Assembly: GCA_947629895.1 (NCBI GenBank)
Contig: CANRFP010000007.1
Location: 1 to 27,094 of the forward strand
Source of the DNA: an uncultured Clostridia bacterium
GTDB taxonomy: Bacteria > Bacillota_A > Clostridia > Christensenellales > UBA1242
Length of the DNA: 27,094 nt
Direction: 5' to 3'
In this document: piece after piece, positions 1-9,000 of the stretch
How the letters are laid out: every line of letters starts with the position of its first letter
How positions within the stretch are numbered: the stretch's first letter is position 1
Made by a program: the position numbers and the translations under genes
The notes under the pieces: model-generated
The model's input: only the letters and a program-made list of their open reading frames with translations
Databases searched by the model: none
Told to the model about the DNA's origin: nothing

Positions 1-3000
1 GCCAACAAGCCCAGCATATAGCCCAGCGTAAACATTAACGCTGTCTTTCACAACAAAATTCACGCAAACATCGCCTTCACTTTCTTGAGTGACTATAAGT
101 CTTTCAATGTTTATAGAGTTAAAGCCACCTGTTTTTTCAATCTTTCCGGCAATAAGCCCCATGTAAACGTCAGTTGTAGAAGTAGAACCGGTTGCAGTCA
201 AAGTTATTGACGCATCCTTTCTAAGTTCTATTGTGCTTGAGATAAATGAAGAACTGTTAAACTCCTTTGCAATTAAGCCCAGAGAAATTTCATCCTCACT
301 GCTGCTTCCGTTGGATGATATAGATACATTTCCGTTATACGCAACACGACAATTTGTGAATATTGTGCTGTCATAAATGCTCTCATTAACAAGTCTATAA
401 TTAATATTTTCCGAATCCTTTGGCGTCAAATAGAAGTTAATGCCATTGATGTAAGCTCCGGAAATTTGGTTAAACATAGGTTTATCCAAAATAAATCCAA
501 CTTTATCGCCTTTCTTTCTTCCACCAACGTTAGAGCTGTTGTCACCACTCAAAACGCCAACAGGAGAATCTACCGATTCCATATAATCTCTATAAGAAAT
601 TAATGTGACATTGTCAAAGTCCTCAAAGAAGTATGTTGTTCCTATATAACTATTTAATTCTTCTTTTTCCGTTTCAGTAAGATTGCTATTCTTGATGCTA
701 TCTGCGTTTAATAAGCCATCTTGTGTTGTTAGATTTATATCAATATATGAGTCTGACTCTTCTGCCTCTTTTCCTCTAACAACAACTGTTCTTGCTTCGC
801 CATTTACAACTTTTCTTAAAACATCAAGCGTGCTTTCCAAAGTTGCATCCCAGAAAAGTTCTGTGCTTGCTTCAAAAAGGTCAACATATGGGAAAGGTGT
901 GTCTATGTCATGTTTCCAAATGTCGTTTGTCCAATTGTTTTCAAGGAAATAGCTGTTAAAGATGCTGTATTGTGTTTCTTTTTCAGAAAGTTTTCCTATA
1001 TGCACGGCCTGGATAAGTTGATTGTTGTCGCCATCAAAAGCTTTCTTAAAGCCAAAAGGATTAAGTTTAATCAAATTGCCAGATGCGCTTATCTCGCTGT
1101 AGCCACCAACCGATTTACTTATACCATTGGATGTTCCATAATTGTTGACCGCATCATAAGTTTGTGCGTTATTGTCAACAATAAAGAATTTGGCAGAGCC
1201 AGGCAATTCCTTAGCTTTTAAGTATTCATTTTCTTCGTCTGTGGCTGATGCACCACTTGCTGTTTTGTCATCAAATTTGAAGCTTTTTCCTGCAATGGTG
1301 AAATGTTTGTCAGAAGTTTCAACGCCGTTGTCGCCCAAAAGGGTTTGCCCGCTGTAAGAATAATAGTTCATTGCCATTGCTTTTTTGATTGCAACAATTG
1401 GAGCAACTTCCCCTTTGGTTTGTTCGTTATATCTCACACCAACAGCGCCAATAAGTCCGCCGCTAATTCCGCGTTCAGGCTTGTCATTTGCCCCATCAGC
1501 ATACAAATCACCCGATGCATACACCTCTTGGAAGAACATGTTCACAATGCTGTTGTCACTTGTTGCAGCAAGTTCATATTGAGTGTTTGAGTAGCCAACA
1601 GCGCCCACAATTCCGCCAACAGCAACCGTTCTGTTTGAATGGCCAATAACGTTAAGTTTGCTGTATCCAACATTGATAAAGCCGCCACCCATATATCCAA
1701 CAAGTCCGCCGATAAAGAGTGGGTCATCGCTTCGGTTGGTTGAGCCCGGGTCACTTTCTGTGAGAGAGAATATTGTTTCTTGTCCTCTCTCTGTGACGTT
1801 TCCGCTTTGATAATAAGCATATTCATCACTTTCAATCTGTGAAGAAAGATTGTCGGTGTATTTTGCAGCAACTGCAAACAAGCCGCCATAGTTTTCGCCG
1901 ATAAGTCCGCCGGCAAATAGGTTCTTTGAAATGATGTAAGAAGGAGTTGTACGGCTTGTTGAGGCGTTAATTTCAAGTTGGGCATCATAAATGTAAGTTG
2001 AATCGCCAACATATCCAAACAAACCACCAACAATTTCACCATAGATGTTCACAGAATTTGAAACGTGAACTTTTATGATGTCGCAGTCACTTGATTTCAA
2101 ACTGCCTTTATATTTAACATAGTCGTTATTCACCGGCTTTGTGATGTCAACATATCCGGCAATTGCGCCCGCATAAGAAATTTCACTTATATGGTCTTGG
2201 AGTGAGGCTTGATTTTGAGCCAAGTTCCTCAATGCCGTGCCAACATGTGCTTCATTTGAATAGATTGTTTTGTTGCTTGAACTTGATGAGCGCACTTCAA
2301 TGTTTTGAGCAGTAACATCAATCATTTGGCTGTCACCCATCAAAATTCCAACCACGCCGCCCACAGTGTTCAAGCCATTGATAACAGTCATATCCAAACT
2401 GCCAGCGCTTGATTCCGTTGGAGAAATTGTTATGGCAATAATTCTGCTGTTAACTGCCGTTCCTGCCAAAGCACCAACTGAGTTTGCGTGTGTGTTTCTG
2501 ATTGAGCTTACTGTGAAGTCCAAATTCATCACGCATGCCCCATAAAGTTTTGCAAACAAGCCATAGTTTTCAAAGTCACGGCTGCTTCCAAGATTGATAT
2601 TTGACATTGTGAAGCCATTCCCGTCCAAAAGTCCCGAGAAGGTTTTTCGATAAGTTAGAAGTTCCAATTTGTTTTGTGTGTCTGTTTGAGTGCTGTCCTG
2701 TTTAACCTCACTCAAATCAATGTTGTTCACAAGCCTGTAATGCCCAAACACGCTTGTGTCTGTGTAAAATTCTCTATAAGAAGAGATTGGTGGATTTGTA
2801 ACATCCCCTGTTGCTTTTGCAAATTCCTCTGCATTTCTTATTATAATTGGGTTGATTTCAGTTCCATAAGAAAGGTCAACCCTTGTCATTGTTTCTTCAT
2901 CAATGATGTTGGTGTTGTAGAAGAAAGATGTGGTTTCTCTTTCCTGATTTGTCACCAAATATCTGTTTGAGAACGCAATCTTATTTGGGCTCACAAGCGC

Positions 3001-6000
3001 AAGTCCGTTCTCTGCAACACGCCAAATTCCGTCATAATTTGGCTCTCCGGAAGTGTCTTGTCCAGAGGCAAAGCTGAAGCCATAGAATATGTTTTCAACC
3101 TCTCCTTCTTTTGTTATATTATCATCAACCGGCTTAATTCCGCCAAGTTCCATTTGCTTCTTTGCATCGGTGGCAGATGTTTCATAATAATAACACATAT
3201 CAATAAGCCCGCTGTTGAGGTTGTTTTCGTTGTCATCGCGCCCAGAGAAAGGCATTTGTTTTGTGTCGCTTTCATTTATTTCGCACGCAGAGAAACAAAG
3301 TGTAATCTCGCCGCTGCTTTCGTTGATGTAAACAAAGCCAGAAACGAAACTTGCACCATTATTTGTGTTGTCAATTGCAATATTTGCATAAGAGTTTTTA
3401 ATCAGTCCTCCATTGGTGTGAACAAAACCAGCAACATATCCCATTGAAGATATGTTTGTGCCGATGTTTCTAACTCTCTTTTGCCCATCTTCAGTGAACT
3501 CTTTGCCTTCAACATAGCTGCTTTGAATGCTGCCGCTGTTTTGAAGAACAAAGCCGGCAGTTTGCGCAATATTTGAAAGAATTTGGTTGTTTATTTGAAC
3601 TTTGTCTGCAAAGCAAGCGCTCACATTGCCTGCGTTTGTGCAAACAAAGCCAGCAACCTGTCCTTGCCCTGTTACAACAAATGTGTCAAGAGATTTTGCC
3701 CTAATTCTGAGGTTGTTTTCATTGCCACCAACTTTGTAGATGTGTTTAATTTGCTCCCCGCCAACACGGCTGTTTAAAATTGCACTATTATTTGTTACAA
3801 CAAAGCCGGCAACATTGCTTGTAACAACTCCGTTTTGCATTTGAATTGGCGTTCCATTCTCGCCATTTGTGTATCTCACAACAAGGCCAATATCGCCATT
3901 TTCTGCATGCAACTGCGAGCCTTGTTCATAATATGCCACAACTTCACAGTTGTAAATTGTTCCATTGTTTTCAATTGCAAATCCGGCGGCGTTTACTGTT
4001 AAATTTCGCTGCCCCGCAATGTTAACATAAATCTGTCCGCCATTATATATGTTAACTTTCAAGTTTTTAAGGGTTGATATTTCGCTTACAGTGTTAAACA
4101 GCGCATAATTAAGTTCTGTTCCTTCCTGTTTTGCAAAACTGTTGATGTGAATAACATATCCATTTCCGTCAAGGCTGGAAACTTTGTCGGTGTTTAGTGG
4201 CGTGTAATCATTTAAAACAATGTCGTTCATCAAAATGTAGTCGCCCGCATCTTGCGAATTTGCCAAATAATTCACAAATTCATCAGCGGTGTAAATTGGT
4301 TGTGGTGTGTCCTCATCAGTCCGAAATTCAACATGCACCATGAAATAGCAGTCATATGACATCCTCACGCCTTGATAGTAAACCACCGTTTGCAATTTCA
4401 TAAGTTGCGTGCCTGTTCTCACGCCTTCAATGGTGAAGTATGGCGCTGTGTCGCTCTCTCCATCATGTTTTTCAATGTTAAAGAAGTCGTTTGCAAGCAC
4501 TGTGCCTTGATATCTGTTGTAAACTGCCGTTGCGTTTCCGTTGCTTGCAACATAATACAAGCCTTCCCAAAGGTCAAGTTTGTCATAAGTTGCATAAGAA
4601 GAATTGTATTCATAATTTATATAATAGTCTGCTTTATCATCTTCATAAGAGTTGTCCTCTCTAAATTGCTTGATGTTATTCCTAATTTGGTTGACTTTTT
4701 CAACCTCTGCACTGTTGTTTGGATTGTAATTGATGCTGTCTGGGTCTGGATGAATTGGATAGTTAAATTTCAAATTCCTGCTTCCGTCAACATATGAATC
4801 GAAGTTCCAAACTTTTTCCTCTTTTCCGTTTATGTTCATTGTGGTGTAATTTTGTGCGGCGCCATCAAGCGAAATGTTGTTGCCATCAAGAGCAAAGTCC
4901 ACAAGGCAAACAGAAACATAGTCCTCTTTAACATCTCTTTTTCCATTCAGTGTTCTTTCAACTGAAACATACACATAGAAAATGCCATTGTCAACAATTT
5001 GTCCGTCTTTAACAACTGTGGCAAGCACTGATGCCGAAAGTGTGGAAGTGTAGCGGATGCGGCCATCGCTTAAAACCTCACTTTGAACAAGGTCTGTTTT
5101 AGAAATTCCCGAACCCGCATTTTGCAAATAGAAGGCGGAAACCTGCTGCCCTTCATCAACATCAACAGTGATTTGAACGCTTTCGCCCTTTGCAAGAAGA
5201 TAGGTGCTTTGGCCATTTATTGAAACTTCTGCGCGGTTCAAATAACTTACTGTCACATTTGACGTGCAAGGCTCATCAATAGCGGTTTCGCCATTGAAGA
5301 AATTGAGTGCAATTTGTATTCTTGAACCTGTTGTGAACGAGCCGGAAACATAAACTCTGAAGAAGTATATTCCGTTTCCTTTTTTATCCTCTTCCGTCAT
5401 GTTAACTCTAAGCCCGTTGGCAATTTGTGTTGTGTCAGAAGAAGTTGCAAAGTAGCCATTGTTGTTTTTCATCAATCTTGTGAATGTTACAAGCCCAATT
5501 CTGCCATTGCCAATTGCTGTTGCCGTGTAAGTGATGTCAAAATGTGTCATAAGGGCATAAGCAGGAGATGCTGTAACCACCAAAATTGCTTCCGAAGAAG
5601 GTGAAAGTGTGCTTGTGTTTATGTTGGATGGCGTTAGGTAAAGCACCGAATTTACAATTTGCCTGTCATCAACTGCATAAAGCGTCATATCTTTTGTTTC
5701 AAGTTGTTGGCGTTTAACTTTAAGTGCAATTTGACGAATAAACTTCTCATTTGTTTGCTGGCTTTGTGGAGCAACAGTAATCATCAAGTTGTCATAATCT
5801 TCATCCACCAAATGCCTCTTATCGTCTGTGATTTTGATTGAAACCTTAAACAAATATGAGCCGTCACCTTGAGGTTTTCTTGTCCAAGTGAAGTCAAGCG
5901 ACAATTTGTTGCCAACTTCAAATCTCTTTATGCCATCAAGAGTGTTGTTCAAAGCAACTCTAACCGCCAAATCGTTGTTCCAAAGATTGATAACAATATC

Positions 6001-9000
6001 CTCAGCTGTGTTGTCACTTTTAACAATAACATCAAATGTTCTGTGAACTGATGCCTTAATTTCAAGCGCCGAACTGTTCACAACAACAATATCAGTTGCC
6101 CCTTCATAAACAGACACTTTGTAAGAAAGGTTGCGTGCACCCTTTATTGCTTCAACATAATCTTTGTCTGTCACATTTGTCACAGCAAGCCAAGTGCTGA
6201 GGCTTAAAGGCGTGCTGCTCACTTTTGTTCCTTTCAAAATCAAGTTTTGCCCACTAACGTTAACTTGGAAATAATCTTTTGCAGAAGAGTTGTCAAATTT
6301 GATTGCATAGTTGTCGCTTTGCACGGTTGAATATTCATCCCCGCCAAGATAAATTCTTTCGTCAAAAGAGTAAGTCACAGTTTGAGTGGCTTTTTCACCT
6401 TTTTGCAACAGAATAATTTGATTTTCTCTCAGTTCAACATCATTTTGCTCTGCATACAAAACAGGCAAGTTGTTTAATATAACAAATTTAAAAGCTCTGC
6501 TGTTTGAATAATTCATTTTTGAATAAACAGTCAAACTCAATTCGGTTAAGTTTGTTCTAAGAATTTGAATTGATGTGGCTGTTAAAGCAATATCCTTGCT
6601 GTTTGACATCAAAATCAAACTTGAAATTTGTTCTCTTGAAAGCCCAAACAAATCTGTTAGAGCTATTGTGTTTAATGTTTGAAGTTCGTCCTCCTTTGCC
6701 TCGCCTGAAGGTGTCACAGTGGTTTTGTAATTGAAGAAAATAATTTTGTCATTTGCTGCTGGCAATGCTTTAATCAGATTTTCATTTGAGCTTGTCACTT
6801 CTTTAACTTCTAACCCATTCACATCAACAGGAACACTTTGAGTGTTGTTGACAAGATAAACAAATCCAAAATTGATTGTTCCGTCTCCGTCAATTGCCCA
6901 AACATCTGTGTCCATGGTGTTTATTATGGTTTGCCATTTATCCGCATTTCCTGTCACATCGGCCTTTGTTAAAACGTTTTCTGCAGTAAGATTTCTAAAC
7001 TCTGCATAATCCACCTCATTTGCCCCAAGGAACACTCTGGTTTTTTGTTCTCCTTCATGATTGAAGGTTATGTAAGAATTTTCATATTCAACCTCTGTTC
7101 CATTTGTTCCATTGTGTGCATTAAACAGATTTCCCACAAACGCAAAACTTTCTTTAACAATCGCAAGCCTTGTTTGCCCCTCAACATGTCCTATGAAAGC
7201 ACCTTTATATTCTCCATCAAGAACTTCCAAATTGTCTTGTGCTGGGAAAGAATAAACATATGAGCCAACAATCTGGCTGTTTTCACCCGCACTTCCAACA
7301 AGTCCGCCCACACCGTTACCTTTGTTGGTGATTTTGTTTGTGTTAATATTATCTTTGTCAAAATTGTAAAATTCAAATCTGCAACCTTGAATAAGCCCAA
7401 GATTTCTGCCGGCAATTCCACCTGCCCAGCCTTTGCTGGCGGCAATAATATCAAGTCCATAAACAAAACTGTTCAAAATCTTTGCATTAAAGTCATTTTC
7501 GCCAACAATTCCACCGGTGTAGTTGGCAGTTTGGTTGCCTGCTTCCAACCTACTCATGCCAAATTTATTTGAAGAATAAGTCACATCCACAACAACATTT
7601 TCAATTGTTCCGCGATTTGTTCCAACAACAAAGCCAACATTTTCCTCGCCCGAAGAAACGTGCCCCGCAAAAGTGAGGTTTCGAATTGCACCCGTCAAAG
7701 TTCTAACAAACATTCCGCTAGCAACATTTCCTGTTCCATCAGCAAAAGTGATTGTAACTTCATAAGGGTTTCCGTTTTCGTCTGTGTATGCAGAAATAGA
7801 GCCCGACAAATTGTCAAACGTTTGCCAAGCAGAAACAGTGATGTCATTCATCACTTGATAATGGTTGCCGCCAAGCATTCTTTTAAGCCCATTTTCGTTG
7901 TAAATTCTAATTGGCGCTTGTTCGCTTCCATCTGCAATTGTCACTCTTATTCTTAAAATGATGTCCCTATAATAAACCTTTTCATTATCATTATTGAAGA
8001 AGAAGTTGGCAATTTCGCCATAGTCGCCAAACTGAGCATATTCCACGCCTTTTTCCTCGCAAGTTTGGATGAATTGATAAAATTCTTCAATCTCAGTTGT
8101 TGAAATGTAAATTGCTGTTTCAGCTCTTCGCCCGTTGTTTTCTTTAATAACTCCGTCATCATCACGGTCATAGTGATAAACAAGCAGCCTTTCCGAACCA
8201 ACCAATTTAACCATGTCGTTTGGAACAATATATATGAAGCCTGTGCCACCCGTTGTGCCATTGCCCCCAATTTTAAGCCCAAAAGTTTGTCCTTTTGAAA
8301 TTTCGCTTACTGAAAGATTGGTTAGTTTTGAAATTGTTTTAAGTCCATTGCCTGCGCCCGCTGGGGCAGTTAGGGTTGTGATTGTGAAATTCTTTTCAGC
8401 TGGCAAAGCGGATTGTGTGGCATTAAGATAGATGTCTCCCGTTGCTGTTTTGTTCTGCCAAACAACTTTTTCAATTCTCACCTCATTCAAAACTTGCACC
8501 TGAATTTCGGCTTGACGAGAAACCTCATTGTAAACAACTTCATCCACATTTCCGTCATATTCCCCATTTGGCTTGTAGGTTGATGCGCGAGAATATCTAA
8601 TTGTAAATGTGTCAAAAACAGTGCTTAAATCCTTTGTGGAATTTGCCATAATTCTGAATGAAAGTCTGTTTGCGCTTAAAATGAAACTGTCAAGTTGATA
8701 AAAATCGTTCATCAAAATGGTTGTTTGCGTTAAAACAAGGTTTTCACTTGAAACATTTGTTTTTTGGCCATTCCTCACCTCGAACAGTGTTTCGTCAGAG
8801 AAAATTCTGATATTTTCAAAGTTCAAGAATGTTGGAGAAAGCCCATCCGCTCTGAATGAAACAGAAACATTTATTGAAGCTCTTCCCATGTCACTTTCAC
8901 TCAGCGTTTCAGACGAATAAAGCGCCACCGATGACACATTTGGAGAAACAAATTGAACAGAATACAAGCTTTCAACTGTGAAAATTCTCACAAAACTGAT

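Noticed and set aside
1542..2042. A 166-residue minus-strand open frame within the giant gene
   Set aside because: It is out of frame with the continuous lipoprotein frame that carries clear Glug motifs here, and its own residues look low-complexity Leu/Thr/Gln. It is a shadow frame.
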